Shown here: positions 26,577-35,663 of the stretch, one piece after another | Layout of the letters: every line of letters starts with the position of its first letter | Numbering within the stretch: position 1 is the stretch's first letter | DNA from: Mitsuaria sp. WAJ17 | Lineage (GTDB): Bacteria > Pseudomonadota > Gammaproteobacteria > Burkholderiales > Burkholderiaceae_C | DNA: 64,000 nt | Assembly (NCBI RefSeq): GCF_014174515.1 | Contig: NZ_JACJUG010000018.1 | Span: forward strand, 41,524 to 105,523 | Direction: 5' to 3' | The notes under the pieces: generated by a model | Told to the model about the DNA's origin: nothing | Seen by the model: only the letters and a program-made list of their open reading frames with translations | Databases searched by the model: none | Position numbers and translations under genes: made by a program

Positions 26577-27470
26577 ATGAATGAATCCCCGCGTCCCGTC
26601 CCCCATCAGATCGATGCCCAGGCCCTTCAGCAGCAGCTGCGCCGCCTGGCCCGCCGGGACGAGGCCCCCTGGCTGCATGCCGAGGTCGCTCGCCGCATGG
26701 CTGAGCGCCTGGACTTCATCAAGCTCAAGCCTGCCGACTACCTGGAATGGGGTCCGGGGCTGGGTGACAGCCTGGCCGCGCTGCAGTCGGCCTATCCCGA
26801 ATCCCGCGCCTGGTGGATCGAGCCCACGCCGGCTCTGCGCTTGCGAGCCGAGCGGCGCCTCCAGAAACCCTGGTGGCGCAAGCTGCTGGACTCGGCCGGG
26901 CCGCAGTTGGCCCGGGGTGGCGAGCCGGTGCAGATGCTGTGGGCCAATATGGCCCTGCATGCGGCGCCCGACAAGCCCGCCCTCCTCAAGACCTGGCACC
27001 AGCTGCTGGCGGTCGATGGCTTCTTGATGTTCTCCTGCCTGGGACCGGACAGCCTCGTGGAGCTGGTGCGCCTGTATGAGGCCCTGGGCTGGGGCCGCCC
27101 GCTGCCGGCCTGGGTGGACATGCACGACCTGGGCGACATGATGGTCGAGGCCGGCTTCGCTGATCCGGTGATGGACCAGGAGCGCCTGCGCCTGACCTGG
27201 TCCGAGCCGGAGAAGCTGTTGGCGGACCTGCGGGCCCTGGGGGGGAACGTGGCGGCGGCGCGCTTCCCCGGACTGCGTACGCCGCGCTGGCGCCAGCGCC
27301 TGCTAGCAGCGCTGGAAAGCCTGCGCGGCCCGGACGGCCTGATTGCGCTGAGCCTGGAGCTGGTCTACGGCCACGCCTTCAAGCCGGTGCCGCGCCCGCG
27401 CATGAGCGGCGAGACCCACTTCAGCCTGAATGACATGCGCAGCATGGTGCGGCGCTCAGGCAAGGACTGA
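26577..27470 (+). CDS. BioC-like SAM-dependent methyltransferase
   Basis: 297 residues. The fold is class I methyltransferase, but motif I is weak (YLEWGPGLGDSLAAL). Later blocks VQMLWANMALHAAPDKPALLKTWHQLLAVDGFLMFSCLGPDSLVEL and LSLELVYGHAFKP match the BioC-like proteins found beside comF in Burkholderiales. True BioC methylates malonyl-ACP to begin biotin synthesis. No other bio gene is nearby, so biotin involvement is only a family-based guess. Confidence 0.7.
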   Translation: MNESPRPVPHQIDAQALQQQLRRLARRDEAPWLHAEVARRMAERLDFIKLKPADYLEWGPGLGDSLAALQSAYPESRAWWIEPTPALRLRAERRLQKPWWRKLLDSAGPQLARGGEPVQMLWANMALHAAPDKPALLKTWHQLLAVDGFLMFSCLGPDSLVELVRLYEALGWGRPLPAWVDMHDLGDMMVEAGFADPVMDQERLRLTWSEPEKLLADLRALGGNVAAARFPGLRTPRWRQRLLAALESLRGPDGLIALSLELVYGHAFKPVPRPRMSGETHFSLNDMRSMVRRSGKD

Positions 27471-27927
27471 CCCTCTCGCCGGTCCGCGCCAGCTGCGGGG
27501 CAGGGGCTGTCTACAGGGTAAACAGGCACACGATTGCGACGCACAAAGGCCACATGGCCTCAGGATGCCTGGGCTAAAATCCCGCGGTTTTCTGAGGCCA
27601 AATCCCTTTCATCCTAGGGTATTTACTGGGCCTTCGCTTTGCGTCAGGTCAACAGGTGAGGCAATTCGTGACAGCTGCGGCCGTCACCCATGCGCCAGGC
27701 CGGTGCAGCAGGGGGCTGCAGCACCGGTGCTTTCCTGATGAGCTGAGGCCATGCGGGGTCAGGACTTGCCACGGCGGTGAAACTGGCTTCAGGAGCTGTA
27801 GGTTTGTCGAGCCGGTCCGGCCGTGACTGCATCGCTGCGGTACATGGGGGCTGGCGGGAAGGACGCAAGGGCGGGTGTGCGCGCCATCGGGGCGCATGCC
27901 GGCTTGTCGGATCGATTGGAGACAGAA
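27471..27927. other. Intergenic region upstream of the cox cluster
   Basis: 457 bases with no convincing gene. It holds a small palindrome GGCCACATGGCC (27548-27559) and a -10-like TAAAAT at 27575-27580 followed by a long leader of about 350 bases to coxB. The open frame running in from 27823 lacks family similarity and is treated as leader. A regulatory leader is possible, but I recognise no known RNA motif. Confidence 0.4.
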
Positions 27928-29130
27928 GTGACGACCATGAAGATGATGAACGCAGCTGTGTGCCAGCTGGGGCGGGCCTGCAGCCGCTTCAGCCTGGCGC
28001 TGGGCGCGACGCTGGCCACCCACGCCGCCCTGGCCAACCCCGTCAAGGATCTGCCGGGCGGCCCGGCGGTCAACCAGCTGAACCTGCACCCGCCGGTCAC
28101 CAAGATCGCCAGCGAGCAGATGTGGCTGCACAACATGATGCTGGTCATCTGCCTGGGCATCTTCATCGCCGTGTTCGGGGTGATGTTCTATTCCATCATC
28201 AAGCACCGTAAGTCCAAGGGCGCCGTGCCCGCGAACTTCCACGAGAGCGTCAAGGTCGAAATCGCCTGGACCGTCGTGCCCTTCATCATCGTGATCCTGA
28301 TGGCCCTGCCGGCGACCAAGGTCGTGGTCGCCATGAAGGACACCACCAACGCTGACCTCACCATCAAGGCCACCGGCTACCAGTGGAAGTGGGGCTATGA
28401 CTACCTGAAGGGCGAGGGCGAGGGCATCGGCTTCCTGTCCACCCTGGACGTGAACCAGCGCAATGCTTCCGACTCCGGCAAGCCGGAGGCCGTCGATGAC
28501 TACCTGCTGCGCGTGGACAACCCCCTGGTGGTGCCCGTCGGCAAGAAGGTGCGCATCATCACCACGGCCAATGACGTGATCCACGCCTTTATGGTGCCGG
28601 CCTTTGGCATCAAGCAGGATGCCATTCCCGGCTTCGTGCGCGACACCTGGTTCAAGGCCGAGAAGACCGGCGATTTCTATGGCCAGTGTGCCGAGCTGTG
28701 CGGCAAGGAACACGCCTACATGCCCATCCACGTGAAGGTGCTGTCCGCCGAGGACTACAGCAAGTGGGTCGAGGGCAAGAAGAAGGAACTGGCCGCCAAG
28801 GCTGATGATCCTTCCAAGGTCTGGAAGCTGGAAGAGCTGGTCGCTCGCGGCGAAAAGGTCTACAACGCCAATTGCGCTGCCTGCCACAAGGCAGACGGCA
28901 AGGGCGCCGGCCCCATCAAGGCCCTGGACGCCTCGCCCGTGGTGCTCTCCGACAAGCATGAAGACCAGATGCAGGTGCTGCTCAACGGCCGCCTGGACAA
29001 GGGCATGCCCGCCTGGAAGCAGCTGAGCGACACCGAAATCGCCGCCGTCATCACCTACACCAAGAACAGCTGGTCCAACAAGACCGGTCAGATCGTGCAA
29101 CCGGCCGAGATCGTGGCCGCGCGCAAGTGA
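27928..29130 (+). CDS. coxB: Cytochrome c oxidase subunit II with C-terminal cytochrome c domain
   Basis: About 400 residues. GTG at 27928 has GGAG six bases upstream; ATG at 27937 is the alternative. A signal-like helix (FSLALGATLATHAALA) is followed by two TM helices, then the CuA domain: an upstream His in DVIHAFMVPAF and FYGQCAELCGKEHAYM with the two Cys, His and Met ligands. A further domain after residue 290 has a heme c motif CAACHKADGKGAGP (near residue 315), giving a caa3-like subunit II. It opens the cox cluster. Confidence 0.95.
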   Translation: MTTMKMMNAAVCQLGRACSRFSLALGATLATHAALANPVKDLPGGPAVNQLNLHPPVTKIASEQMWLHNMMLVICLGIFIAVFGVMFYSIIKHRKSKGAVPANFHESVKVEIAWTVVPFIIVILMALPATKVVVAMKDTTNADLTIKATGYQWKWGYDYLKGEGEGIGFLSTLDVNQRNASDSGKPEAVDDYLLRVDNPLVVPVGKKVRIITTANDVIHAFMVPAFGIKQDAIPGFVRDTWFKAEKTGDFYGQCAELCGKEHAYMPIHVKVLSAEDYSKWVEGKKKELAAKADDPSKVWKLEELVARGEKVYNANCAACHKADGKGAGPIKALDASPVVLSDKHEDQMQVLLNGRLDKGMPAWKQLSDTEIAAVITYTKNSWSNKTGQIVQPAEIVAARK

Positions 29131-29162
29131 TGGTTTGAACGTCAAGGAACAGAGGAATCAAC

Positions 29163-30800
29163 ATGAGTGCAGTGCTTGACCCCCACGGTCATGACGTTCA
29201 TGCCCACGGGCACGATCACCACGACGACCACCACGCGCCCACCGGCTGGCGCCGCTGGGTGTTTGCCACCAACCACAAGGACATCGGGACTCTTTACCTG
29301 TTGTTCGCCTTCACGATGCTGATGGTCGGCGGCGTGCTGGCCCTGTGCATCCGCGCCGAGCTGTTCCAGCCCGGCCTGCAGTTCTTCAATCCGGAGCTGT
29401 TCAACCAGTTCACGACCATGCACGGTCTGATCATGGTGTTCGGCGCGATCATGCCGGCCTTCGTGGGCTTCGCGAACTGGATGATCCCGCTGCAGATCGG
29501 CGCCTCGGACATGGCCTTTGCGCGGATGAACAACTTCAGCTTCTGGCTGATGATCCCCGCCGCCATCATGCTGGTCGCGTCCTTCTTCATGCCCGGTGGC
29601 GCTCCCGCGGCCGGCTGGACGCTGTACGCGCCGCTGACCCTGCAGATGGGCCCCTCCATGGATGCCGGCATCTTCGCGATGCACATCCTGGGCGCCTCGT
29701 CCATCATGGGCTCGATCAACATCATCGTGACCATCCTGAACATGCGCGCGCCCGGCATGACGCTGATGAAGATGCCCATGTTCGCCTGGACCTGGCTGAT
29801 CACCGCCTATCTGCTGATCGCCGTGATGCCCGTGCTGGCCGGCGCCATTACCATGACGCTGACGGACCGCCACTTCGGCACAAGCTTCTTCAGCCCGGCC
29901 GGCGGTGGTGACCCCATCATGTACCAGCACATCTTCTGGTTCTTTGGTCACCCCGAGGTCTACATCATGATCCTGCCGGCCTTCGGCATCGTGAGCCAGA
30001 TCGTGCCGGCCTTCGCCCGCAAGAAGCTGTTCGGCTACGCCTCCATGGTGTACGCCACGGCCTCCATCGCCATCCTGTCCTTCATCGTGTGGGCCCACCA
30101 CATGTTCGCCACCGGCATGCCGGTGACGGGTCAGCTGTTCTTCATGTACGCCACGATGCTGATCGCCGTGCCCACGGGCGTGAAGATCTTCAACTGGCTG
30201 GCCACCATGTGGCGCGGTTCGATGACCTTCGAGACCCCGATGCTGTGGGCCGTGGGCTTCATCTTCGTGTTCACCATGGGCGGCTTCACCGGCCTGATCT
30301 GCGCCATGGCGCCGATCGACATCCAGATCCAGGACACCTACTACGTCGTCGCCCACTTCCACTACGTGCTGGTGGCCGGCTCGCTGTACGCCCTGTTTGC
30401 TGGCGTGTACTACTGGGGCCCGAAGTGGTCCGGCGTGATGATCTCGGAGACGCGCGGCAAGATCCACTTCTGGGGCTCGCTGATCTTCTTCAACATCACC
30501 TTCTTCCCCATGCACTTCCTGGGTCTGGCCGGCATGCCCCGTCGCTACGCCGACTACCCCATGCAGTTCGCCGACTTCAACGCCATCGCCACGGTGGGCG
30601 CCTTCGGTTTCGGCCTGATGCAGGTGTATTTCTTCTTTGCCGTCGCGCTGCCCCTGCTGCGCGGCAAGGGCGAGAAGGCTCCGCAGAAGCCCTGGGAAGC
30701 CGCCGAAGGCCTGGAATGGGAAGTGCCCTCGCCGGCTCCCTTCCACACCTTCGAGAACCCGCCCAAGCTGGACGCCACCGCCACCAAGGTGATCGGCTGA
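29163..30800 (+). CDS. coxA: Cytochrome c oxidase subunit I
   Basis: 545 residues, twelve TM helices. It holds heme a and the heme a3-CuB centre that reduces O2. Visible are [14 protein letters not shown] (heme a His), [20 protein letters not shown] with the His-Glu-x2-Tyr of the CuB/K-channel region, [12 protein letters not shown] (His pair) and [11 protein letters not shown] (heme ligands). The N-terminus has nine His in residues 8-24 before [19 protein letters not shown], an unusual tail. Confidence 0.97.
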   Translation: MSAVLDPHGHDVHAHGHDHHDDHHAPTGWRRWVFATNHKDIGTLYLLFAFTMLMVGGVLALCIRAELFQPGLQFFNPELFNQFTTMHGLIMVFGAIMPAFVGFANWMIPLQIGASDMAFARMNNFSFWLMIPAAIMLVASFFMPGGAPAAGWTLYAPLTLQMGPSMDAGIFAMHILGASSIMGSINIIVTILNMRAPGMTLMKMPMFAWTWLITAYLLIAVMPVLAGAITMTLTDRHFGTSFFSPAGGGDPIMYQHIFWFFGHPEVYIMILPAFGIVSQIVPAFARKKLFGYASMVYATASIAILSFIVWAHHMFATGMPVTGQLFFMYATMLIAVPTGVKIFNWLATMWRGSMTFETPMLWAVGFIFVFTMGGFTGLICAMAPIDIQIQDTYYVVAHFHYVLVAGSLYALFAGVYYWGPKWSGVMISETRGKIHFWGSLIFFNITFFPMHFLGLAGMPRRYADYPMQFADFNAIATVGAFGFGLMQVYFFFAVALPLLRGKGEKAPQKPWEAAEGLEWEVPSPAPFHTFENPPKLDATATKVIG

Positions 30801-30811
30801 AGGGCCCGGCC

Positions 30812-30928
30812 ATGAGCAGCACGCCTGAACAACGCAAGGCCAACCGGCGCCTGGGCCTGATCCTGGCCTCGGTCGCGATCGCCTTCATGGTCGGCTTCAT
30901 GGTCAAGATGACCTGGCTGGGACGCTGA
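30812..30928 (+). CDS. Cytochrome oxidase small assembly protein
   Basis: 38 residues: a basic N-terminus (STPEQRKANRRLG) and one TM helix (LILASVAIAFMVGFMVKM). It lies 11 bases after coxA and seven before cox11. Small single-helix proteins occupy this slot in many betaproteobacterial cox clusters and are annotated as assembly proteins; the role is inferred from position. Confidence 0.75.
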   Translation: MSSTPEQRKANRRLGLILASVAIAFMVGFMVKMTWLGR

Positions 30929-30935
30929 GGCCCCC

Positions 30936-31553
30936 ATGAGCGACAAACGCTGGCAACTCGCTGACCTCCTGCGCCGGGACAACCGGCTCATGATGGGCAA
31001 GCTGCTGGTCGTCGTCGCCCTCATGTCGGGCTTCGGCTATGCCCTGGTGCCGGTCTACCGTGCGGTCTGCACGGCGCTGGGCATCAATGTGCTCACGCTG
31101 TCGCAGGGCACGCATGCGGTCCGCGCCGAGGACGTGAAGAACACCCAGGTGGACTACAGCCGCAGCATCGAGATCGAGTTCGATGCCAACGCCCGCGGCC
31201 CCTGGGACTTCAAGCCCGCGACCAGCCATGTGAAGGTGCACCCGGGCGAGCTGACCACCGTCATGTACGAGTTCCGCAATGTGCAGGACCGGACCATGTC
31301 GGCCCAGGCCATCCCGAGCTACGCTCCCAAGCAGGCGACGTCCCACTTCAAGAAGCTCGAGTGCTTCTGCTTCAACGAATACACCCTCGCCCCCGGCGAA
31401 GTGAAGCAGTGGCCCGTGGTCTTCTACGTGGACCCCAAGCTGCCCAAGGACGTCAAGACCATCACCCTGTCCTACACCTTCTTCGAGGTGACGGGCAAGG
31501 ACGCCGCGGCAAAGAAGCAGGCCGCGGCCCCGGCCCAGGAGCGCAAGCTGTGA
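30936..31553 (+). CDS. ctaG: Cytochrome c oxidase assembly protein Cox11 (CtaG)
   Basis: 205 residues. One N-terminal TM helix (LLVVVALMSGFGYALVPVY) anchors a periplasmic immunoglobulin-like copper chaperone that loads CuB in subunit I. The copper motif CFCFNEYTLAPGE near residue 147 is intact. A GTGA overlap couples it to the DUF2970 gene. It sits between coxA and coxC. Confidence 0.95.
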   Translation: MSDKRWQLADLLRRDNRLMMGKLLVVVALMSGFGYALVPVYRAVCTALGINVLTLSQGTHAVRAEDVKNTQVDYSRSIEIEFDANARGPWDFKPATSHVKVHPGELTTVMYEFRNVQDRTMSAQAIPSYAPKQATSHFKKLECFCFNEYTLAPGEVKQWPVVFYVDPKLPKDVKTITLSYTFFEVTGKDAAAKKQAAAPAQERKL

Positions 31554-31792
31554 GCGAGGCCGGCCAGGACCTGAAAGAGGCGGCCGCCCGCAAGGGCAGC
31601 TTTCTGGGCACCGTCAAGGCGGTGGCCTGGTCCTTCATCGGCATCCGCAAGGGTGCCGGCTATGACAAAGATGTGGCGCAACTGAACCCGGTGCATGTGA
31701 TCATCGCCGGCGTCATTGCGGCCGCTGTATTCGTGGTCAGTCTCGTGCTGCTGGTCCAGTGGGTGATCGGCAGCGGCGTGGCTGGCTCCTAG
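31550..31792 (+). CDS. DUF2970 single-pass membrane protein
   Basis: 80 residues with a GTG start overlapping the ctaG stop. The conserved block SFLGTVKAVAWSFIGIRKGAGYDKDVAQLNPVHVI-like sequence (residues 17-50) precedes one TM helix. DUF2970 proteins are typically found between ctaG and coxC in betaproteobacteria, so a part in oxidase assembly is likely but unproven. Confidence 0.85.
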   Translation: MSEAGQDLKEAAARKGSFLGTVKAVAWSFIGIRKGAGYDKDVAQLNPVHVIIAGVIAAAVFVVSLVLLVQWVIGSGVAGS

Positions 31793-31835
31793 TGTTGAGT
31801 TGAATTGAGTCGTTAGAAGATCGAGGAGATCATCA

Positions 31836-32720
31836 ATGTCGGCAGCGACCTCCCAGGGGAGCACCCCCTACTACTTCGTGCCGGGCCCTTCGCGGCATCC
31901 GGTGATGGCCGCCATCGGCCTGTTCTTCGTGATCCTGGGCGCCGGCCAGTGGATCAACGATCACCAGTGGGGTGCCTACTCGCTGGCCTTCGGCCTGCTG
32001 TGGTGGGCCTTCGTGCTGAAGCAGTGGTTCGGCGATGCCATCCGCGAAAGCGAAGGCGGCCTCTATAGCGACCGCATCGACGTCTCCTTCCGCTGGAGCA
32101 TGAGCTGGTTCATCTTCTCGGAGGTGATGTTCTTCGCCGCCTTCTTCGGCGCGCTGTACTGGGCCCGCGTGCACTCGGTGCCCGGCCTGGGCAGCCTGGA
32201 GAACCAACTGCTGTGGCCGGACTTCAAGGCCCTGTGGCCCAGCATGGCCGCCGGTGCCACGGCCTCGCCGGCCGGCACGGTGGAAGCCTTCACCACCATG
32301 GGCCCCTGGCCCCTGCCCACGATCAACACGGCCCTGCTGCTGACCTCGGGCGTGACCCTGACCATCGCCCACCACGCGCTGATTGCCGGCAACCGCGGCA
32401 AGACCATCGCCTTCATGTGGATCACGGTGCTGCTGGGCATCACCTTCCTGTGCGTGCAGGGCTATGAGTACGCGCATGCCTACCATGAGCTGAACCTCAA
32501 GCTCAGCTCGGGCATCTACGGCTCGACCTTCTTCATGCTGACCGGCTTCCACGGCTTCCACGTCTTCGTGGGCATGCTGATGCTGCTGTTCATCACCCTG
32601 CGCCTGCAGAAGGGCCACTTCACCAGCGACCGCCACTTCGGCTTCGAAGGCGCTGCCTGGTACTGGCACTTCGTGGACGTGGTGTGGCTGGGGCTGTACG
32701 CCGTCGTCTACTGGATGTGA
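31836..32720 (+). CDS. coxC: Cytochrome c oxidase subunit III
   Basis: 294 residues, seven predicted TM helices. Family sequence includes YYFVPGPSRHPVMAAIG, FIFSEVMFFAAFFGALYWAR, GYEYAHAYHEL and FYGSTFFMLTGFHGFHVFVG-type sequence, ending AWYWHFVDVVWLGLYAVVYW. It stabilises the subunit I core. AGGAGATCATCA precedes the ATG. Confidence 0.97.
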   Translation: MSAATSQGSTPYYFVPGPSRHPVMAAIGLFFVILGAGQWINDHQWGAYSLAFGLLWWAFVLKQWFGDAIRESEGGLYSDRIDVSFRWSMSWFIFSEVMFFAAFFGALYWARVHSVPGLGSLENQLLWPDFKALWPSMAAGATASPAGTVEAFTTMGPWPLPTINTALLLTSGVTLTIAHHALIAGNRGKTIAFMWITVLLGITFLCVQGYEYAHAYHELNLKLSSGIYGSTFFMLTGFHGFHVFVGMLMLLFITLRLQKGHFTSDRHFGFEGAAWYWHFVDVVWLGLYAVVYWM

Positions 32721-32778
32721 TCGTTCTTGCGCGGTGCCACGGCACCGCGTGCCATGGCCTGCATGCGCGGCCATGAAA

Positions 32779-32803
32779 AAGCGCCGCATGCCGCGGCGCT
32801 TTG
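32779..32803 (+). terminator. Intrinsic terminator after coxC
   Basis: AAAGCGCCGC and GCGGCGCTTT form a perfect ten-pair stem with a five-base loop, then TTTGTCTTTG. It lies between coxC and the convergent DUF2909 gene and could act on both strands. Confidence 0.75.
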
Positions 32804-32853
32804 TCTTTGAGGGGCCTGGCCCTTCGCGGAGCTTCCGGCCGGGCCAGCCGAGT

Positions 32854-33075
32854 TCAGCGCCCCATGGGCAGGCCGGTGGGCTTGATCCAGCCCATCTGGT
32901 AGCTCAGCAGGATGAAGAGAAAGAGGGCGATGGACACGCCCACCCGCACGGCCAGGGCGCGCGCCATCTGCGGCCCCTGTTTCTTGCGGTCGCCGCCGCG
33001 GCGCAGCATGAAGAGGCCGGCCGCGGCCAGTGCCCCGAGAATGGCCACGAAGCCGAGCAGGATGATGGTTTTCAT
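32854..33075 (-). CDS. DUF2909 twin-transmembrane protein
   Basis: 73 residues with two TM helices (IILLGFVAILGALAAAGLFML and VSIALFLFILLSYQMGWI) joined by a basic loop (RRGGDRKKQ). It is the only minus-strand gene inside the cox cluster and divergent from SURF1. The family accompanies cox genes in betaproteobacteria; its role is unknown. Confidence 0.82.
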   Translation of the reverse strand: MKTIILLGFVAILGALAAAGLFMLRRGGDRKKQGPQMARALAVRVGVSIALFLFILLSYQMGWIKPTGLPMGR

Positions 33076-33129
33076 GGTTGCCGATTATTTCACCCGCAGC
33101 GCGCGATTCACCCTGTACCGGACCCCGGC

Positions 33130-33855
33130 ATGAGCACGAGTTCCCCCGTTGACCGCAAGCGCCGCTGGCTGCTGCCGTTGACCCTGGCGGGCGTGGCGCT
33201 GACGGCCAGCCTTTGCGCCTGGCAACTGGACCGCGCCGGGCAGAAGCGCGCGCTGGAGTCCGCCATCACGCAGCGCGCCCAGGCGCCGACCCTGGACGCC
33301 GCCGGCCTTGCCGCCGTGGGCGCGGAGGGCCTGCACCGGCGCGTGCGCCTGCAGGGGCACTGGCTGGCGCAGCACAGTGTCTGGCTGGAGAACCGGCCCA
33401 TGGACGGGCGCGTGGGCTTCTTTCTCGTGACACCGCTGCGCTTGAGCGGCCGCTCCGAAGCCGTGCTGGTCCAGCGGGGCTGGGCACCACGCGATGTGGC
33501 CGATCGCAGCCGCCTGCCCGCACTGCCCGCCGAGGCCGGCGAGATCGTGATCGAAGGCCGCATGGCCGCATCGCCCTCAAGGCTGTACCAGCTGGGCGAG
33601 GCAGGCGGCGGGCGCATCCGGCAGAATCTCGATCCGGCCGCCTTCGCCCGTGAAACAGACCTGCCCCTGCTGCCCCTGACGGTGCTGCAGACGGCGCACG
33701 AAGGGGCGACCCCGGGCCTGCTGCGCGACTGGCCGGCCCCGGCTGTCGATATCCATAAACACTACGGCTACGCCGCGCAATGGGCCGCGCTGTCGGTCCT
33801 CCAACTGGGTTTGTATGTCTGGTTCCAAGTCCTCCGCCCCCGACGCTCCCGCTGA
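33130..33855 (+). CDS. SURF1 family cytochrome oxidase biogenesis protein
   Basis: 241 residues. Two TM helices, one near the N-terminus (WLLPLTLAGVALTASLCAW) and one at the C-terminus (AAQWAALSVLQLGLYVWF), enclose a periplasmic domain with VRLQGHW, ENRPMDGRVGFFLVTPL and the family signature HYGYAAQWAALS. Surf1 helps insert heme a. It starts at 33130; the open frame extending upstream covers the terminator and is not coding. It overlaps the next gene by 41 bases. Confidence 0.9.
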   Translation: MSTSSPVDRKRRWLLPLTLAGVALTASLCAWQLDRAGQKRALESAITQRAQAPTLDAAGLAAVGAEGLHRRVRLQGHWLAQHSVWLENRPMDGRVGFFLVTPLRLSGRSEAVLVQRGWAPRDVADRSRLPALPAEAGEIVIEGRMAASPSRLYQLGEAGGGRIRQNLDPAAFARETDLPLLPLTVLQTAHEGATPGLLRDWPAPAVDIHKHYGYAAQWAALSVLQLGLYVWFQVLRPRRSR

Positions 33856-34558
33856 CATCCGCACCGCGATGCAGGCGGGCGACGGGGACGACAACCCGCT
33901 GTCCTTCACCGTGCACAGCCAGCCGCAGCCCGCAGAGCTGGCGGCGCTTGCCCAGCAGCAGCGCACCCGCGCGGGCCGCTTGCGCATGCTGGGCGTGGTG
34001 GCCGTCTGCGCGGCGCCGGTGATCGCCTCCTACTTCAGCTTCTACGTTCTGAAGCTGGAGGGCCGGGCCTATTCCGACCTCATCACGCCCACCATCGACA
34101 TGCCCGCCGCTCTGAGCCTGCAGGACCTGGACGGCAAGCCGGTGAGCGCCGAGACGCTCAAGGGCCAGTGGTTGCTGACCGTGGTCCAGCCCAGCCGCTG
34201 CGATGCGCAATGCGACCGCCTCATGTTCGCCCAGCGTCAGCTGCGCGAGATGCAGGGCAAGGAGCGAGACAAGTTCGACAAGCTCTGGCTGATCCCCGAT
34301 CAGGAGCCGGTCTCTGCCGAGTTGCGCGCCCTGATCTCGCAGGGCGCGCCCGTCACCGCGCTGCGCGTGCCGGCCGAGCAGCTGCAAGCCTGGCTCAAGC
34401 CGGCACAAGGGCATCAGCTCAACGAGCACCTCTTTCTGATCGACCCGGTGGGGCGCTGGATGATGCGCTCGCCGGCCCAGCTCGACCCGTCCCGATTCAA
34501 GAAGGACCTGGACCGCCTGGTCAAGGCCAATGCCGGCTGGGACCGGCCGGGTCGCTGA
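33815..34558 (+). CDS. Membrane-anchored SCO/thioredoxin-fold-like protein of the cox cluster
   Basis: 247 residues. After a polar N-terminus there is a TM helix (about 53-76, LRMLGVVAVCAAPVIASYFSFYVL) and a periplasmic domain with SLQDLDGKPVSAETLKGQWLLTVVQPSRCDAQCDR, which follows the start of thioredoxin/SCO folds. The pair C129-x3-C133 sits where SCO has CxxxC, so copper or redox chemistry is possible. It overlaps SURF1 by 41 bases; an ATG at 33869 would remove the overlap. Confidence 0.75.
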   Translation: MSGSKSSAPDAPADIRTAMQAGDGDDNPLSFTVHSQPQPAELAALAQQQRTRAGRLRMLGVVAVCAAPVIASYFSFYVLKLEGRAYSDLITPTIDMPAALSLQDLDGKPVSAETLKGQWLLTVVQPSRCDAQCDRLMFAQRQLREMQGKERDKFDKLWLIPDQEPVSAELRALISQGAPVTALRVPAEQLQAWLKPAQGHQLNEHLFLIDPVGRWMMRSPAQLDPSRFKKDLDRLVKANAGWDRPGR

Positions 34559-34570
34559 AGGACCGATGCC

Positions 34571-35662
34571 GTGATCGGATTCGACTTCAGCCCCCTGCTG
34601 CAGATGCTGGCCATGGCCACGCTGCTGGGTGGTCTGCCGCTGGCCTGGGCCTGGCGCCGGGGCCGTGGGGCCTCGCACCGGGAGCGCCTGCGTCTGCTGG
34701 TCGTGCTGGCCATGACGCTCACCTTCGAGCTCATCCTTTTCGGGGCCTTCACCCGCCTGACCGACTCCGGCCTGGGGTGCCCGGACTGGCCCGGCTGCTA
34801 CGGCCATGCCTCGCCCCTGGGCGCCCATGGGGACATCCAGCAGGCCCAGGCGGCCATGCCCACCGGCCCGGTCACGCATGGCAAGGCCTGGGTGGAGATG
34901 CTGCATCGCTACTTCGCCAGCGCGGTGGGCTTCCTGATCCTCGTCAGCGCGGTGCTGCACACCCGCTGGCGACGCGAGCCCGGCATGCCGGCGCCGGCCT
35001 GGTCGTGGCTGAGCCTGGCCTGGGTGCTGGTGCAGGGTCTTTTCGGCGCGCTGACCGTGACCATGAAGCTCTTCCCCGCCATCGTCACCCTGCACCTGTT
35101 GCTGGCCCTGGGCCTGCTGATGCTGCTGGGTTGGCAGGCCCAGCGTCTGGGCGATCGACAGCTGCTCGTGGGCGTGGGCCTGCGGCGCGCCATGGTGCTG
35201 GTGCTGGCGATCGTGCTGTTGCAGGTGGCGCTGGGCGGCTGGGTCAGCACCAACTACGCTGTGCTGGCCTGCGATGAGTTCCCCACCTGCCAGGGCGGCT
35301 GGTGGCCGGCCATGGACTTTGCCCGGGGCTTCACCCTGTGGCGCGAGCTGGGTCTGCATCACGACGGCAGCGTGCTGCCCTTCGAGGCCTTGGTGGCCAT
35401 CCACTGGACGCACCGGCTCTTCGCGCTGGCGGCCACCGTGGCCGTGCTGGCGCTGGCCTGGCGCCTGCGCGCCGCGGGCCTGGGCGTCTGGGCTCGCCGC
35501 CTGCTCCTTATCCTCCTGTGGCAGCTGCTCAGCGGCCTCAGCAACGTCGTGCTGGACTGGCCCCTGGTGGCCGCTCTGGCGCACACCGGTGGCGCTGCGG
35601 CGCTGCTGCTTTGCCTCACCCTGCTGCGTGCCCGCACCCAGCCCCTGACCCTGAACGCCTGA
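34571..35662 (+). CDS. ctaA: Heme A synthase (COX15/CtaA)
   Basis: 363 residues, eight TM helices, GTG start. It oxidises the methyl group of heme O to the formyl of heme A. Conserved features are [29 protein letters not shown] (heme His), VTLHLLLAL and a second cysteine-containing loop [13 protein letters not shown], with [10 protein letters not shown] near the end. It directly precedes ctaB, which makes its substrate. Confidence 0.95.
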   Translation: MIGFDFSPLLQMLAMATLLGGLPLAWAWRRGRGASHRERLRLLVVLAMTLTFELILFGAFTRLTDSGLGCPDWPGCYGHASPLGAHGDIQQAQAAMPTGPVTHGKAWVEMLHRYFASAVGFLILVSAVLHTRWRREPGMPAPAWSWLSLAWVLVQGLFGALTVTMKLFPAIVTLHLLLALGLLMLLGWQAQRLGDRQLLVGVGLRRAMVLVLAIVLLQVALGGWVSTNYAVLACDEFPTCQGGWWPAMDFARGFTLWRELGLHHDGSVLPFEALVAIHWTHRLFALAATVAVLALAWRLRAAGLGVWARRLLLILLWQLLSGLSNVVLDWPLVAALAHTGGAAALLLCLTLLRARTQPLTLNA

Positions 35663-35663
35663 C

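Noticed and set aside
27823..27927. Longer coxB start at 27823
   Set aside because: The 35 extra residues have no family match. GGAG before the GTG at 27928 and the signal-like helix after it support the shorter protein.
29142..30746. 534-codon minus-strand frame antisense to coxA
   Set aside because: Composition is a His/Gly/Asp-rich shadow of the oxidase codons, with no domain or start signal.
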